Shown: positions 18,701 to 28,696 of the stretch, in pieces
Layout: each line of letters begins with the position of its first letter
How positions within the stretch are numbered: the stretch's first letter is position 1
Position numbers and translations under genes: made by a program
NCBI GenBank assembly: GCA_002708905.1
Contig: PAPM01000024.1
Coordinates: 186,001-250,000, forward strand
Direction of reading: 5' to 3'
Origin: Pseudomonadales bacterium
Lineage (GTDB): Bacteria; Pseudomonadota; Gammaproteobacteria; Pseudomonadales; Ketobacteraceae
DNA length: 64,000 nt
The notes under the pieces: model-generated
What the model saw: only the letters and a program-made list of their open reading frames with translations
What the model was told of the DNA's origin: nothing
Database searches by the model: none

Positions 18701-18797
18701 GGACGGTGCCAAGGACATTCTGGATGAGGTGATGATCGAAGGTAACGACAATCAGAAAACGGAAGCCAAGGAGTTGCTGACCCGATTGGAGTCTTGA
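15753..18797 (+). CDS. fimV: FimV-family peptidoglycan-binding polar hub protein
   Basis: A 1014-residue FimV, which in Pseudomonas organises the cell pole, type IV pili and c-di-GMP/cAMP signalling. It has a signal peptide (1-22) and a conserved N-terminal domain starting GLGEIKLNSALSEPLDAEIE. A LysM segment follows at ~185-240 (YTIGSNDSLWSIAKGM), then a coiled coil at ~325-385 and a Pro/Glu-rich stretch. One membrane helix lies near 497-518, then a TPR-like region (~585-640). A very acidic tail carries repeated LDFDL-type motifs, and a FimV C-terminal domain (~970-1014, LDLARAYIDMGDRDGAKDIL) ends the protein. Pilus genes are not in the window. Confidence 0.95.
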   Translation: MVRKLAAAMLGVGVLIPGLANALGLGEIKLNSALSEPLDAEIELVQVRELTSNEILPSLAAQEDFVAANVERYHFLTDLKFEVITNAQGKSVIKVRSRKPVKEPFLNFLVEVNWPAGRLLREYTLFLDPPTYSAQPAAPVSAPTTAATSTGAAQPVTTTYQPTTTAPQSSYSSGGDYSQSAAAGDYTIGSNDSLWSIAKGMKPSDRVSIQQTMLAIQRKNPDAFIDGNINLLKKGAVLRAPSEEEVLQLDNRDAMAIAAEQNRQWRERVGGSEPDARQIDLSGRSVTREQDPAPEADTDRLKLVSAGTSGDSGQGGSAETGQLRDQLSVAEENIDKFKLENEELRLRLSDLEDQLDTSEKVLTLKDEQIAALQAKLRELEAAEQAAAQQPEALEPEAIEPPVEAMPEEVAAEEPEVMPEEEMAGELVSPETGEEVDYNFAEEPAAEEPMAPADDMMAAEPAEPADVAGMVEEPSQPAEQPKPQPLPQEKDMLSQILENPLYLAAGGGAILLLIVLGLLAARRKQSADEFEEEIPEEFDLPESQGEEGLMELDSVNLEEDDAFEEAVEASAEEETVPQTADVIGEADIYIAYGRFPQAIEMLEKAAENEPDRADIRLKLCEVCAEANEPEVFMNHYRVLQDVGSVADVSKADTLREKLGGVADVAPEEPSDDFGGDETLLAESAGDDFDFDSLEPADAEDSSIESELEQESDTGLDFDLGDLEDTGASFTSESETTEEPADSKSAEVAGLDFDLNLNLDEEQTEEDTSSTLDFDLDSSFGSGEVSTADDAAKGDSDEVSLDFDTDFSLDDVPASQPSLDEAPEFEAPESLEAPEQAEDQSEDNAMDFDLDFDSSTTELDETPTMDFSEAGSELETPEEPEAASEEEPMLDSQTAAQLADELDLDLDGDFLDSPSLDTEEPSVPEEAAPEEDQTIIANVPPPVAPSTPAANDMSDSGDELDFLSDADEASTKLDLARAYIDMGDRDGAKDILDEVMIEGNDNQKTEAKELLTRLES

Positions 18798-18829
18798 TTC
18801 AGCAAAAACAAGTTCGTAACATTCGCGTG

Positions 18830-18854
18830 AGAGGGCCTTTGGCCCTCTTTTCGT
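18830..18854 (+). terminator. Intrinsic terminator after fimV
   Basis: AGAGGGCC (18830-18837) and GGCCCTCT (18841-18848) form an 8-bp GC-rich stem with a 3-nt loop, followed by TTTCGTTT. It lies 33 bp after the fimV stop and ahead of truA. Confidence 0.8.
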
Positions 18855-18881
18855 TTGCAGAGATTGTGGTGAGGATTCGGT

Positions 18882-19673
18882 ATGCGAGTGGCGTTAGGTG
18901 TTGAGTATGATGGCAGCCATTATTGTGGCTGGCAACGCCAGAAGCACGATCCGCAAACGGTGCAGGAGAATCTGGAAGCCGCCTTGTCCAAAGTGGCCAA
19001 TCATCCAGTCCAGGTTATCTGTGCAGGCAGGACGGATACCGGCGTCCACGGCGTTGGGCAGGTGGTGCACTTTGACACGGAATCTGAGCGTTCCGAAAAG
19101 GGATGGATCTTCGGCTGTAATACCAATCTACCGGACAGCATCTCGGTACGTTGGGCGCAGCCCGTGGGGGAAGACTTCCACGCCCGCTTTTCAGCGATCT
19201 CCAGAGCGTATCGCTACGTGATTTACAACCATCCGGTGCGCCCTGCTTTAGGCATGCATCATCTAACCTGGAACTATCGCCCGCTGGACGTTGACCTGAT
19301 GCAGCAGGCCGCCAATATCCTGGTGGGAGAGCATGACTTCAGTTCTTTCCAGGCTCAGGGCTGTCAGGCCAAATCGCCCATTCGGACGATCCATCACATC
19401 AAACTCTATCGCCGTGGCCGCCTGATCATTATGGACATCCAGGCCAATGCTTTCCTGCAACATATGGTGCGCAACATTGCCGGAGTATTGATGGCGATCG
19501 GTTGCGGCAAGGAGCCTCTGGCGTGGATGACCGAGGTATTGAATCACAGAAACCGCACTCTGGGTGGGGTTACGGCGCCGCCCTATGGGCTTTTTTTTAT
19601 GAGGGTAGGGTATCCGGAACAGTATGCCATCCCATCCCCCGAGCCGGATGTGCCTTTTATGCCTCTACAGTAG
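18882..19673 (+). CDS. truA: tRNA pseudouridine(38-40) synthase
   Basis: A 263-residue enzyme converting uridines 38-40 in tRNA anticodon stems to pseudouridine. It opens with RVALGVEYDGSHYCGWQRQ, carries the catalytic Asp D52 in CAGRTDTGVHG, and has the FLQHMVRNIAGVLM C-terminal block. Length is typical. A terminator separates it from fimV; trpF begins 74 bp later, an arrangement common in Pseudomonas relatives. Confidence 0.97.
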   Translation: MRVALGVEYDGSHYCGWQRQKHDPQTVQENLEAALSKVANHPVQVICAGRTDTGVHGVGQVVHFDTESERSEKGWIFGCNTNLPDSISVRWAQPVGEDFHARFSAISRAYRYVIYNHPVRPALGMHHLTWNYRPLDVDLMQQAANILVGEHDFSSFQAQGCQAKSPIRTIHHIKLYRRGRLIIMDIQANAFLQHMVRNIAGVLMAIGCGKEPLAWMTEVLNHRNRTLGGVTAPPYGLFFMRVGYPEQYAIPSPEPDVPFMPLQ

Positions 19674-19747
19674 GCGTCAACCCTGGGCAATTCTGGTAAA
19701 CTGGCGCGCTTTACTGATGTTGGATGGACAGATAAGGCGGCCCCGTT

Positions 19748-20374
19748 TTGACCCGAGTTAAAATCTGTGGAATCACTAATTTGGAAGATGCCTTAGCCGC
19801 AGCGGAAGCCGGGGCGGACGCACTGGGGTTTGTCTTTTATCAGCCCAGTCCGCGCAACATTGAGGTGGAAACGGCCAAAGCCATTTTGGCTGAATTGCCG
19901 CCTTTTGTAACCACAGTAGGCCTGTTTGTGAACGCCGATTGCTCGTTTCTTGAAACCGTATTGAGCCGATTGCCCCTGGATTTACTGCAGTTTCACGGGG
20001 ATGAATCTGAAGCGGATTGCAAACGCTGGGGAAAGCCCTATATCAAGGCAATCCGCATGCAAGAAGGTCTTGATTTAGTCGAGCTATGTCGGACATATCA
20101 CAGCAGTCGTGGTATTCTTCTCGACACCTTTGTGGCGGGTCAGCCTGGTGGTACCGGTAAGGTATTCGACTGGCAATCCATCCCCCAGGGCCTCAGCAAA
20201 CCCATTGTCCTGGCCGGTGGTCTGGATCCCTCCAATATAGCCGCAGCGATACATCAGGTTAAACCCTGGGCGGTGGATGTCAGCGGTGGTGTCGAAGCCG
20301 CCAAAGGCAAAAAAGACCATGCTTTGATCAAAGCTTTTATCACAGGAGTACACAGTGTCTCAGAACGAGCGTGA
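19748..20374 (+). CDS. trpF: Phosphoribosylanthranilate isomerase
   Basis: A 208-residue TIM-barrel enzyme of tryptophan synthesis. VKICGITN holds the catalytic Cys, [13 protein letters not shown] and LLQFHGDES are family blocks, and LAGGLDPSN and VDVSGGVE bind phosphate. It starts at TTG (19748), since the conserved MTRVKICG begins there and no ATG lies nearby; AAGGCGG is upstream. It overlaps trpB by 20 bp. Confidence 0.96.
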   Translation: MTRVKICGITNLEDALAAAEAGADALGFVFYQPSPRNIEVETAKAILAELPPFVTTVGLFVNADCSFLETVLSRLPLDLLQFHGDESEADCKRWGKPYIKAIRMQEGLDLVELCRTYHSSRGILLDTFVAGQPGGTGKVFDWQSIPQGLSKPIVLAGGLDPSNIAAAIHQVKPWAVDVSGGVEAAKGKKDHALIKAFITGVHSVSERA

Positions 20375-21569
20375 TTTTCTGAATACGCCGGACGAACTCG
20401 GAAACTTCGGGCCTTACGGTGGCCGATTTGTTTCTGAAACCCTCATGTCGGCGTTGGATGAACTGGAAGAGATCTATAACAAATTGTCCAAAGACCCTGA
20501 GTTTCAGGCGGCATTTGACAAGGATCTTGCCCATTACGTGGGCCGTCCCAGTCCCCTCTATCACGCAGAGCGATGGTCCAAGCAATTAGGCGGCGCACAG
20601 ATCTATTTAAAGCGTGAAGACCTGAATCACACCGGCGCTCATAAGGTCAACAACACCATTGGTCAGGCCTTGCTGGCAAAATACACAGGGAAGCGCCGTG
20701 TTATCGCTGAAACCGGTGCAGGACAGCACGGTGTGGCTACGGCCACGGTAGCGGCTCGCCTGGGGCTGGAGTGCGAAGTCTTCATGGGGTCTGAGGACGT
20801 AAAGCGTCAGTCCCTCAACGTATACCGCATGAAATTGCTGGGTGCGAAAGTGAATCCGGTGACTTCTGGTACCAAGACCCTTAAAGACGCTATGAATGAG
20901 GCGTTGCGAGACTGGGTCACCAATGTGGATGACACTTTCTACATCATTGGTACTGTGGCCGGGCCCCATCCCTATCCCATGCTGGTGCGGGATTTCCAGT
21001 GTGTTATAGGCCGTGAGGCCCGCAGCCAGTGCCAGGAGCAAACCGGTCGCCTGCCGGATGCCCTGGTGGCCTGTGTGGGTGGCGGGTCCAATGCTATCGG
21101 TTTGTTCCATCCTTTCCTGTCGGATGAGTCGGTAACCATGTATGGCGTTGAGGCCGGTGGTCTGGGCCTGGCCAGTGGCCAACATGCGGCACCACTATGC
21201 GCCGGTCGGCCGGGTGTATTGCACGGCAATCGTACCTACCTAATGGAAGACGGAGATGGCCAGATCATGCATACCCATTCCGTTTCTGCAGGTTTGGATT
21301 ACCCTGGAGTAGGCCCAGAGCATTCCTGGTTAAAGGATTGCGGCCGGGTGAATTATGTGGCGGCAAATGATGACGAAGCCTTGAGTGCATTCCGCACCCT
21401 GACCCAGGTTGAAGGCATCATGCCTGCTCTAGAGTCCAGCCACGCACTGGCCTATGCAGCAAAACTGGCGCCCACCATGGACAAGGACCAGATCATTGTG
21501 GTCAACCTGTCCGGTCGTGGTGACAAAGATATTCTGACCGTTGCCGAGATCGATGGTATTTCTCTCTGA
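20355..21569 (+). CDS. trpB: Tryptophan synthase beta subunit
   Basis: A 404-residue PLP enzyme joining indole and serine. The PLP lysine is in [14 protein letters not shown] (~95), [18 protein letters not shown] (~118) is the family block, and [10 protein letters not shown] binds the cofactor phosphate. It starts at GTG with ACAGGAG upstream, inside the trpF end (20-bp overlap), suggesting coupled translation. trpA follows after 24 bp. Confidence 0.98.
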   Translation: MSQNERDFLNTPDELGNFGPYGGRFVSETLMSALDELEEIYNKLSKDPEFQAAFDKDLAHYVGRPSPLYHAERWSKQLGGAQIYLKREDLNHTGAHKVNNTIGQALLAKYTGKRRVIAETGAGQHGVATATVAARLGLECEVFMGSEDVKRQSLNVYRMKLLGAKVNPVTSGTKTLKDAMNEALRDWVTNVDDTFYIIGTVAGPHPYPMLVRDFQCVIGREARSQCQEQTGRLPDALVACVGGGSNAIGLFHPFLSDESVTMYGVEAGGLGLASGQHAAPLCAGRPGVLHGNRTYLMEDGDGQIMHTHSVSAGLDYPGVGPEHSWLKDCGRVNYVAANDDEALSAFRTLTQVEGIMPALESSHALAYAAKLAPTMDKDQIIVVNLSGRGDKDILTVAEIDGISL

Positions 21570-21593
21570 TACGGTGTTAAGGAGTTTACAAAG

Positions 21594-22397
21594 ATGAGCC
21601 GCATCACAGCGTGCCTTCAGAACCTGAAGCAACAAAATAAAAAAGCCTTGATCCCCTTCATTACGGCCGGTGATCCACAGTTGGATGCCAGCGTAGTGCT
21701 GATGCACACTCTGGCTGGTAACGGGGCTGACATTATTGAATTGGGTATACCATTTTCCGATCCCATGGCAGACGGTCCGGTCATTCAGCTGGCGGATGAG
21801 CGAGCCCTGGAGAATGGGGTGACCACTACCCATGTCCTCAATATGGTAAAGGAATTCCGTCAGACCAATCAGGAAACACCTATTGTGCTGATGGGCTATC
21901 TGAATCCCATCGAGGCTTATGGCTACGAGCAATTCGCCAAGGACGCGGCAGAGGCAGGGGTGGATGGCTTGATTGTTGTTGACTTGCCTCCAGAAGCGGC
22001 AGCCGAGCCCATCAAGTTGTTCGATGCGGCTGGCCTGGATACCATTTTCCTCATCGCTCCCACCACCAGCGATAAGCGCATCGCCAGGATCGCAGCCTCC
22101 GGCCGGGGCTACCTGTATTACGTGTCTCTAAAAGGCGTTACTGGTGCAGGTCACCTGGATATTGATGGGGTTAACAGCAAGCTGGAAACAATTCGTAAAA
22201 CAACCGATTTGCCCATCGCGGTGGGCTTTGGTATCAAGGACGCTGAAACTGCACGCCTGATTGGCCAGAATGCCGATGGGGTGGTAGTGGGCAGCGCCCT
22301 GGTTAAGTTGATTGCCGAGTTCCAGAACGATCGGGAGGCCATGTTGGCCAGCGTCTCTGAATTCACACAATCCCTGCGCCAAGGCTTGGATCAATAA
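21594..22397 (+). CDS. trpA: Tryptophan synthase alpha subunit
   Basis: A 267-residue TIM barrel that cleaves indole-3-glycerol phosphate and channels indole to TrpB. The catalytic Glu is in [19 protein letters not shown] (~50-60) and the catalytic Asp in [20 protein letters not shown] and VVGSALV bind the phosphate. It ends 33 bp before accD, so trpFBA and accD-folC may share a transcript. Confidence 0.98.
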   Translation: MSRITACLQNLKQQNKKALIPFITAGDPQLDASVVLMHTLAGNGADIIELGIPFSDPMADGPVIQLADERALENGVTTTHVLNMVKEFRQTNQETPIVLMGYLNPIEAYGYEQFAKDAAEAGVDGLIVVDLPPEAAAEPIKLFDAAGLDTIFLIAPTTSDKRIARIAASGRGYLYYVSLKGVTGAGHLDIDGVNSKLETIRKTTDLPIAVGFGIKDAETARLIGQNADGVVVGSALVKLIAEFQNDREAMLASVSEFTQSLRQGLDQ

Positions 22398-22430
22398 CTA
22401 AAAACAAAATCGAATCAGGATGGCGGAGTT

Positions 22431-23294
22431 ATGAGTAACAGCTGGCTGGGCAAGATATTACCCAGTGTGGGAAGAAGTGCCACCAAAAAGACAGAAGTAC
22501 CTGAAGGGTTATGGAAGAAGTGCGCTAAGTGCGGCGCTTTTCTGTATCGCCCTGAGCTGGAAAAGAACCAGGATGTGTGTCCAAAGTGTGATCACCATAT
22601 GCGCATTAACGCCCGCCGCCGGATCGATTTGTTTCTCGATGAAGATGGAAGGGAAGAGCTTGCCTCAGAGCTGGAGCCCTATGACCGGTTGAAGTTCAAG
22701 GACAGCAAACGTTATAAGGATCGCTTGGCCGGCGCGCAAAAAGGAACCGGGGAGAAGGATGCCCTTGTAGTGTTCAGGGGTAAGGTTAATGGCTATCCCG
22801 TTATCGCCGCTGCCTTTGAGTTCGAGTTCCTTGGTGGCTCCATGGGCTCCATAGTGGGTGAAAAATTCGTACGAGCGGTAAACGCCGCCATTGAACACAG
22901 CTGCCCCTTGGTGTGTTTCTCGGCCACCGGCGGCGCCCGTATGCAGGAGGCCTTGTTCTCCCTGATGCAGATGGCGAAAACCAGTGCGGCCCTGGAAAAA
23001 CTCAAGGAAAACCGCTTACCCTATTTTTCCGTAATGACGGATCCCGTTTACGGCGGTGTGTCCGCCAGTCTGGCAATGCTGGGTGATATCAATGTGGCGG
23101 AACCCAACGCCCTGATCGGTTTTGCCGGCCCTCGCGTAATCGAGCAGACGGTACGGCAAAAGCTGCCGGAAGGCTTCCAGCGCAGCGAATTTTTGCTGGA
23201 GCACGGCGCCCTGGATATGATCATACATCGCCACGAAATGCGCGACACCCTGCACCGTTTGATGGATAAGCTACTCCCGCAAAATGCAGCTTAA
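22431..23294 (+). CDS. accD: Acetyl-CoA carboxylase carboxyltransferase subunit beta
   Basis: A 287-residue subunit that with AccA transfers carboxyl from biotin to acetyl-CoA, the first committed step of fatty-acid synthesis. A four-cysteine zinc ribbon (C31, C34, C50, C53) lies near the N-terminus, followed by the carboxyltransferase crotonase-like fold with [19 protein letters not shown] and [20 protein letters not shown]. Its end overlaps the folC start by 11 bp. Confidence 0.98.
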   Translation: MSNSWLGKILPSVGRSATKKTEVPEGLWKKCAKCGAFLYRPELEKNQDVCPKCDHHMRINARRRIDLFLDEDGREELASELEPYDRLKFKDSKRYKDRLAGAQKGTGEKDALVVFRGKVNGYPVIAAAFEFEFLGGSMGSIVGEKFVRAVNAAIEHSCPLVCFSATGGARMQEALFSLMQMAKTSAALEKLKENRLPYFSVMTDPVYGGVSASLAMLGDINVAEPNALIGFAGPRVIEQTVRQKLPEGFQRSEFLLEHGALDMIIHRHEMRDTLHRLMDKLLPQNAA

Positions 23295-24546
23295 CGATTG
23301 GCTCAGCCGCCTGGAACGGCTCCACTTTAAATCCATTGATATGGGGTTGGAGCGAATCCGGGCGGTGGCTGAACGGCTAAACCTTCTTTCCGACACGCCC
23401 TTTATTTTTACTGTCGCCGGTACCAATGGAAAAGGCTCCACGGTGGCATTGCTGGATGCCTTTCTGCGCAATTCAGGACTCAAAACTGCTGTTTACACCT
23501 CACCCCATTTGGTGCGCTTTAATGAACGCGTTTGTATCAATGGGGTAGAGTGTTCTGACCGGGAATTAATTCAAGCCTTCGAAGCAGTAGAGGCAGGCCG
23601 GGAGGAAACCAGCCTGACCTATTTTGAATTCACTACCCTGGCCGCGATCTGGTTATTCAAACAAGCGAAGCTGGACGCCTGGATATTGGAAGTGGGGCTG
23701 GGTGGTCGGCTGGATGCAGTTAACCTTTGGAACGCCGATGTGGCCGTAGTTACCAGCATCGACCTGGATCATCAAGCGTGGTTGGGTAATGATCGAATTG
23801 CTATTGGCAAAGAAAAAATTGCCGTTGGCAGGCCTGGTCACCCCTTGGTGGTAGGTGAACCCGATTTTCCTGAAGAAGTGGCGCAAGCCGCCCTTGCCGG
23901 GGGCATGGTTATGTACCGTCAGGGCACTGAGTTTAGTTACCACGAACAGGGTGAAACCTGGCAACTGTCAGCGTTGGCAGGCGGAAATAAACAGCAATAC
24001 TCCGGACTGACGCCTCCACAGGTCTACCTGCAAAATGCTGCAACCGCTATTCAGGCAGTGTTATTGTCGTCTTTTGACGTGAGTTTACCGGCAATCCAGT
24101 CAGCCCTGTCCAGCGTTCAGCCTCAAGGGCGGCGTCAGATTCTCCAGCGTAAACCGGATCTGATGGTGGATGTGGGTCATAACCCCCATGCGGCCAGAGC
24201 TTTGGCCATCCATATTGAACAAAGTGACTATCGTCGGGTCCACTGTATTGTCGGTATGTTGGCCGACAAAGACATCACAGATACGTTGATGGCGTTGTTG
24301 CCAGCGGTGGACCATTGGTATCCTGTGGCGTTGGACTGTGACCGGGCCGCGGAAGCGGGTTATCTCAGGGAGCAGCTTTTGGCAATGGGCGCGTTGTGCA
24401 GTTCAACCGGCGCTTCACCGGCGACTGCGGCCAGGCGCCTGACCAAGCAGGCGGATGAAAACGATCTGATCCTGGTGTTTGGGTCCTTTTATACTGTCGC
24501 AGACGTTATACAATATGTTGGATCGGCACATTCAGAAAAGGGTTAG
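23284..24546 (+). CDS. folC: Bifunctional folylpolyglutamate/dihydrofolate synthase
   Basis: A 420-residue Mur-ligase family enzyme that adds glutamate to dihydropteroate and folates. The ATP loop is [17 protein letters not shown] (~45-60). [17 protein letters not shown], the [13 protein letters not shown] block and the C-terminal [13 protein letters not shown] motif are family markers. It overlaps accD by 11 bp, which suggests translational coupling; this accD-folC pairing is widespread in proteobacteria. Confidence 0.97.
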   Translation: MQLNDWLSRLERLHFKSIDMGLERIRAVAERLNLLSDTPFIFTVAGTNGKGSTVALLDAFLRNSGLKTAVYTSPHLVRFNERVCINGVECSDRELIQAFEAVEAGREETSLTYFEFTTLAAIWLFKQAKLDAWILEVGLGGRLDAVNLWNADVAVVTSIDLDHQAWLGNDRIAIGKEKIAVGRPGHPLVVGEPDFPEEVAQAALAGGMVMYRQGTEFSYHEQGETWQLSALAGGNKQQYSGLTPPQVYLQNAATAIQAVLLSSFDVSLPAIQSALSSVQPQGRRQILQRKPDLMVDVGHNPHAARALAIHIEQSDYRRVHCIVGMLADKDITDTLMALLPAVDHWYPVALDCDRAAEAGYLREQLLAMGALCSSTGASPATAARRLTKQADENDLILVFGSFYTVADVIQYVGSAHSEKG

Positions 24547-24552
24547 ATTCCT

Positions 24553-25185
24553 TTGGATCAAAGTTTAAAGCAGCGTTTGGTTGGGGCCATTGTTCTGGTT
24601 TCCCTGGCCGTTATCTTTTTGCCGTTGGTGTTTGATGGCCAGCAGCAACGCATCAACTCGGATGATTACGTCTATCCGGATCAGCCTGCAATGACCATTC
24701 AGTCCTCTGATTTTTCCTCGATTGAAGAGGAAGCGAAGCAGGTTCTTGATCAGATTGGCGAGGTAGAAGCAGCCAAGCAGGAGCAGGAATCCATAGAGCC
24801 GACTTCTGAAGTGCCGGCAGAGGAAAGAGGGAAGTTAAGCGAGAAGGTACGTGATGAACCGCCCGTCGCAGACGCTGCAACAATAGAGCAGTACATCAAA
24901 CAGGAAAAAGAAGCCGACCTTGCCATTGAGGATTCCACCAGCAACACGGTTCCTCTGGCTGACGCCTGGATAATACAGGTGGGGGCCTTTTCCAGTCAGG
25001 CTAACGCCAACGGGCTGCGGGACAAACTTAATTCAGCGGGTTACAAGGCCTATACCAAGTCAGTTGGCGGTCTGTTCAAGGTGTATGTGGGGCCGGAGAT
25101 CCGGCGTCATCGGCTGGAACAGCAAAAAACCGATCTGGAGCGTGAGTTTAAAGTTAAGACCTTGATTTTGAAATACATTCCCTAG
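24553..25185 (+). CDS. SPOR domain-containing protein (DedD-like)
   Basis: A 210-residue bitopic membrane protein with one N-terminal transmembrane helix (~9-27), a charged Glu/Lys-rich linker and a C-terminal SPOR domain (~132-210: WIIQVGAFSSQANANGLRDK, then YTKSVGGLFKVYVGPE). SPOR domains bind denuded septal peptidoglycan. The position between folC and cvpA is that of E. coli dedD, so a role in division is likely. It starts at TTG 6 bp after the folC stop. Confidence 0.88.
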   Translation: MDQSLKQRLVGAIVLVSLAVIFLPLVFDGQQQRINSDDYVYPDQPAMTIQSSDFSSIEEEAKQVLDQIGEVEAAKQEQESIEPTSEVPAEERGKLSEKVRDEPPVADAATIEQYIKQEKEADLAIEDSTSNTVPLADAWIIQVGAFSSQANANGLRDKLNSAGYKAYTKSVGGLFKVYVGPEIRRHRLEQQKTDLEREFKVKTLILKYIP

Positions 25186-25270
25186 TCGGTAATGGTTGGG
25201 ATTTTGTTGCCGGCTCTGGTAGAATGCGCGTTCTTCGAAATAACTCAGATTTTCCAGGTATTCCCCACTG

Positions 25271-25771
25271 ATGACCATTGCTGATTATGTCATTCTCGGC
25301 AGCATAGGCCTTTCCATGGTGTTGAGTCTGTATCGTGGATTCACAATGGAAGCATTGTCGTTGGTGACCTGGATCGCTGCTTTTGTCATTGCCCGCCTGT
25401 TCAGTGTTCCGTTGGCCGTTGTTATTACTGACTGGGTGGACCCCCCGTCGGCCCGTCAACCCCTTGCCTTCATCGCGCTCTTCATCCTGACGATGATCGT
25501 GGGTGCACTGATCAAACATCTGATTAAAGAAGTGGTTAAGGTTACAGGGCTTACTGGCACGGACCGGGTACTGGGCAGCGTTTTTGGCTTGGTGAGGGGG
25601 TGCCTGCTGGTGGTGATTGCCCTCGCTGTTTTGTCACGTATGACCCAGATGCCCCTGGACCCCTGGTGGCGGGAGTCCTTACTGATTCCCCACTTTATGA
25701 TGGTAGAGGCCTGGACTGCTGAAACCGGGCAGTTGATCTGGGAGAAGATCATGGATATTGGCGCTGATTAG
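25271..25771 (+). CDS. cvpA: CvpA family inner-membrane protein
   Basis: A 166-residue protein with about four hydrophobic segments, starting with ADYVILGSIGLSMVLSLYRG, the family opening. The GTDRVLGSVFGLVRGCLLV stretch (~95-113) is the most conserved part. CvpA is needed for colicin V export in E. coli and for envelope stress tolerance; the mechanism is unsettled. purF begins 60 bp later, the usual pairing. Confidence 0.93.
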   Translation: MTIADYVILGSIGLSMVLSLYRGFTMEALSLVTWIAAFVIARLFSVPLAVVITDWVDPPSARQPLAFIALFILTMIVGALIKHLIKEVVKVTGLTGTDRVLGSVFGLVRGCLLVVIALAVLSRMTQMPLDPWWRESLLIPHFMMVEAWTAETGQLIWEKIMDIGAD

Positions 25772-25831
25772 AGCCATCTATTTGCGCTATTATAGGAACA
25801 TCCAAGCACACGACGTATCGAGGTAAAGCGA

Positions 25832-27352
25832 ATGTGCGGAATTGTCGGCATTGTGGGCCGCTCCAATGTAAATCAGACCATTTATGATGCTCTGACGGTA
25901 TTACAACACAGAGGGCAGGATGCCGCCGGTATTGTGACCTGTGATCAGGACAAGCTTTACCTAAGAAAGGATAATGGCATGGTGCGTGATGTGTTTCGCT
26001 CGCGCCATATGCGTCGGCTGATGGGCAATATGGGCATTGGCCATGTGCGCTACCCCACGGCAGGTTCATCCAGTTCCGCCGAGGCGCAACCGTTTTACGT
26101 CAACAGCCCATATGGAATCACGCTGGCTCATAACGGCAATCTGACCAATGCGGCCGAAATAGGCGAAGATCTGTATAAGACGGATCTGCGTCATATCAAC
26201 ACCAACTCGGATTCAGAGGTGTTGCTCAACATCTTTGCTCATGAGTTGCAGCGGCTGGGGAAGCTGGTTCCCACGGAAGAAGATATTTTTGCTGCTGTGT
26301 CTGCGGTGCATGAGCGTTGCAAAGGGGCTTACGCCGTGGTTGCCATGATCACCGGTTATGGCATTGTCGGTTTCCGTGATCCCAATGGCATCCGGCCTGT
26401 GTGTTTCGGCGAGCGGGAAACGCCCAGTGGCACCGAATACATGATCGCTTCCGAGAGTGTGGCGCTGCAGGCAATGGGTTTTGACCTGGTGCGTGACATC
26501 GCTCCCGGAGAGGCGGTGTATATCAATATGGAAGGCAAGCTGTTCACACGCCAATGTGCCGCCGCTCCGGAATACCGCCCCTGCATATTCGAGCATGTGT
26601 ATTTAGCCCGACCGGACTCCATCATGGACGGCATCTCGGTGTATAAATCCCGTTTAAGAATGGGTGAAAAGCTGGCCGACAAGATCAAGCGGGTCTGGCC
26701 TGATCATGATATTGATGTGGTGATTCCGATTCCGGATACCAGCCGCACGTCAGCACTGCAGTTGGCTTATAACCTGGGTGTGAAATTCCGGGAAGGGTTT
26801 ATCAAGAACCGCTACATTGGCCGCACCTTCATTATGCCGGGGCAGAACGAGCGCAAAAAATCAGTGCGTCAAAAGCTGAACGCCATCGGTCTGGAGTTCC
26901 AGGGTAAAAACGTGCTTTTGGTGGATGATTCCATTGTTCGTGGCACCACCTGCAATCAGATCATCGAAATGGCCCGGGATGCCGGTGCCAAGAAGGTGTA
27001 CTTTGCCTCCGCCGCGCCGCCGGTGTGCTATCCCAACGTCTATGGCATCGATATGCCGGCCGCCAGGGAGTTGATTGCACACGGCAGAACCGTAGAAGAA
27101 ATCCAGAAGCTGATCGGTGCCGATTGGCTGGTGTATCAGGATCTGGAAGATCTTGTGGCCGCTTCACAGGAAGGTAATCCAGAGATTCAGGAATTTGACT
27201 GTTCTGTGTTTAATGGTGAATACATTACAGGTGATATTAATTCCGGCTACCTGGAAAAGCTGGAGGCCAGTCGTAATGATGATGCCAAGAACAAGAAGGT
27301 GTCTCAGTTGCAGATTAATGATGAAAGCATCGATCTCCATAACACCAATTAG
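25832..27352 (+). CDS. purF: Amidophosphoribosyltransferase
   Basis: A 506-residue enzyme starting purine synthesis by moving ammonia from glutamine onto PRPP. The N-terminal glutaminase starts MCGIVGIVG, so C2 becomes the nucleophile after Met removal. The C-terminal phosphoribosyltransferase domain has the PRPP loop [13 protein letters not shown] (~365-377). Family blocks include [13 protein letters not shown] and [17 protein letters not shown]. Length is typical of the gammaproteobacterial form. Confidence 0.98.
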   Translation: MCGIVGIVGRSNVNQTIYDALTVLQHRGQDAAGIVTCDQDKLYLRKDNGMVRDVFRSRHMRRLMGNMGIGHVRYPTAGSSSSAEAQPFYVNSPYGITLAHNGNLTNAAEIGEDLYKTDLRHINTNSDSEVLLNIFAHELQRLGKLVPTEEDIFAAVSAVHERCKGAYAVVAMITGYGIVGFRDPNGIRPVCFGERETPSGTEYMIASESVALQAMGFDLVRDIAPGEAVYINMEGKLFTRQCAAAPEYRPCIFEHVYLARPDSIMDGISVYKSRLRMGEKLADKIKRVWPDHDIDVVIPIPDTSRTSALQLAYNLGVKFREGFIKNRYIGRTFIMPGQNERKKSVRQKLNAIGLEFQGKNVLLVDDSIVRGTTCNQIIEMARDAGAKKVYFASAAPPVCYPNVYGIDMPAARELIAHGRTVEEIQKLIGADWLVYQDLEDLVAASQEGNPEIQEFDCSVFNGEYITGDINSGYLEKLEASRNDDAKNKKVSQLQINDESIDLHNTN

Positions 27353-27369
27353 GGGTTGTGACCAAGTAA

Positions 27370-28563
27370 ATGGATTCTTTTGACGATACCGCGCCGTTGC
27401 ATTTGGAGACGCTTGCCCTGAGAGCGGGGCAGTTACCGACTGATGAGGGTTCCCACGGAGAGCCAATCTTCACCACCTCCAGTTACGTGTTCGAGAGTGC
27501 CGCTCAGGCAGCCGCGCGATTTTCGGGTGAAGAGCCGGGAAATATTTATTCCCGCTTTACCAATCCCACCGTCCGCGCTTTTGAGCAACGTCTTGCGGCG
27601 ATGGAAGGGGCGGAGCGTTGCGTAGCCACTTCTTCCGGAATGGCGGCGATTCTCAGTACAGCGATGGCGTTGCTGGAGTCCGGCGACGAAGTGATCAGTT
27701 CCCGCAGCGTGTTTGGTACCACCAATGTGTTGTTTGAGAAATACCTGAAGCGCTTTGGTGTGAAAACCACCTTCGTTTCGCTCACGGATATTTCAGAGTG
27801 GCAAGCGGCTATAACGCCCAAAACCAAGCTCTTCTTTATGGAAACGCCTTCCAACCCGTTGTGTGAGGTGGCCAATATTCCCCAAATGGCGGAGCTTGCC
27901 CATAACAATGGTGCACTCCTGGTAGTGGATAATTGCTTCTGCACCCCGGCTCTGCAGCGACCTTTGGCCATGGGCGCGGATATTGCGCTGCACTCAGCCA
28001 CCAAATTTCTGGACGGGCAGGGGCGCTGCATCGGTGGTGCTGTCTGTGGCCGTAATGATCTGATGGAAGAAGTGTTCGGCTTTCTGCGCAGTGCGGGGCC
28101 TACCATGAGTCCATTCAACGCCTGGGTATTCCTGAAAGGCCTGGAGACGTTGAGCTTACGGATGCAGGCCCACTCAGCCAGCGCCTTGCGGCTTGCCGAC
28201 TGGCTGGAGCAGCATGGTGCTGTGGAGAAGGTTTTTTATGCCGGGCTACCCAGTCATCCCCAGCATTTGCTGGCCCGTCAGCAGCAGGATGCGTTCGGTG
28301 GTGTGCTTTCCTTCCGGGTGAAGGGGGGCAGGGAGCAGGCTTGGAGCGTTATTGATAACACCCGTTTCCTCTCAATTACCGGTAATCTGGGGGATGCCAA
28401 GACCACGATTACCCACCCGGCCACAACTACCCACGGCCGGCTTTCCGACGAGGCCAAAGCCCGGGCCGGTATAACCGAGAACCTGATTCGGGTGGCGGTG
28501 GGCCTGGAGCATATTGATGATATTAAAGCAGATTTGGAAAGGGGTCTTAGCAAACTGATTTGA
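27370..28563 (+). CDS. metZ: O-succinylhomoserine sulfhydrylase
   Basis: A 397-residue PLP enzyme of the Cys/Met metabolism family that makes homocysteine from O-succinylhomoserine and sulfide. The PLP lysine is K212 in LHSATKFLDGQGRCIGG; YSRFTNPTVRAFEQRLAAME binds the cofactor phosphate. The purF-metZ order matches Pseudomonas, where this gene is the direct sulfhydrylation enzyme. It starts 18 bp after purF and is followed by a terminator. Confidence 0.94.
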   Translation: MDSFDDTAPLHLETLALRAGQLPTDEGSHGEPIFTTSSYVFESAAQAAARFSGEEPGNIYSRFTNPTVRAFEQRLAAMEGAERCVATSSGMAAILSTAMALLESGDEVISSRSVFGTTNVLFEKYLKRFGVKTTFVSLTDISEWQAAITPKTKLFFMETPSNPLCEVANIPQMAELAHNNGALLVVDNCFCTPALQRPLAMGADIALHSATKFLDGQGRCIGGAVCGRNDLMEEVFGFLRSAGPTMSPFNAWVFLKGLETLSLRMQAHSASALRLADWLEQHGAVEKVFYAGLPSHPQHLLARQQQDAFGGVLSFRVKGGREQAWSVIDNTRFLSITGNLGDAKTTITHPATTTHGRLSDEAKARAGITENLIRVAVGLEHIDDIKADLERGLSKLI

Positions 28564-28599
28564 CCCAAATAGCAAACAAGATCGCAGGCCAGATGTCAG

Positions 28600-28647
28600 A
28601 AGGCTGCTAGAATGTAATTAATTAGGTTGCATTCAGCAGCCTTTTTT
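28600..28647 (+). terminator. Intrinsic terminator after metZ
   Basis: AAGGCTGCT plus GAATG on the left arm pairs with CATTC plus AGCAGCCTT on the right, with one bulged A and a loop of about 16 nt, followed by TTTTT. It ends the purF-metZ unit and isolates the downstream moxR operon. Confidence 0.75.
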
Positions 28648-28696
28648 ATGGTCGGTTTTCGGTCGGCGATTGGCTGCACAGATCTTGGGAGTAATT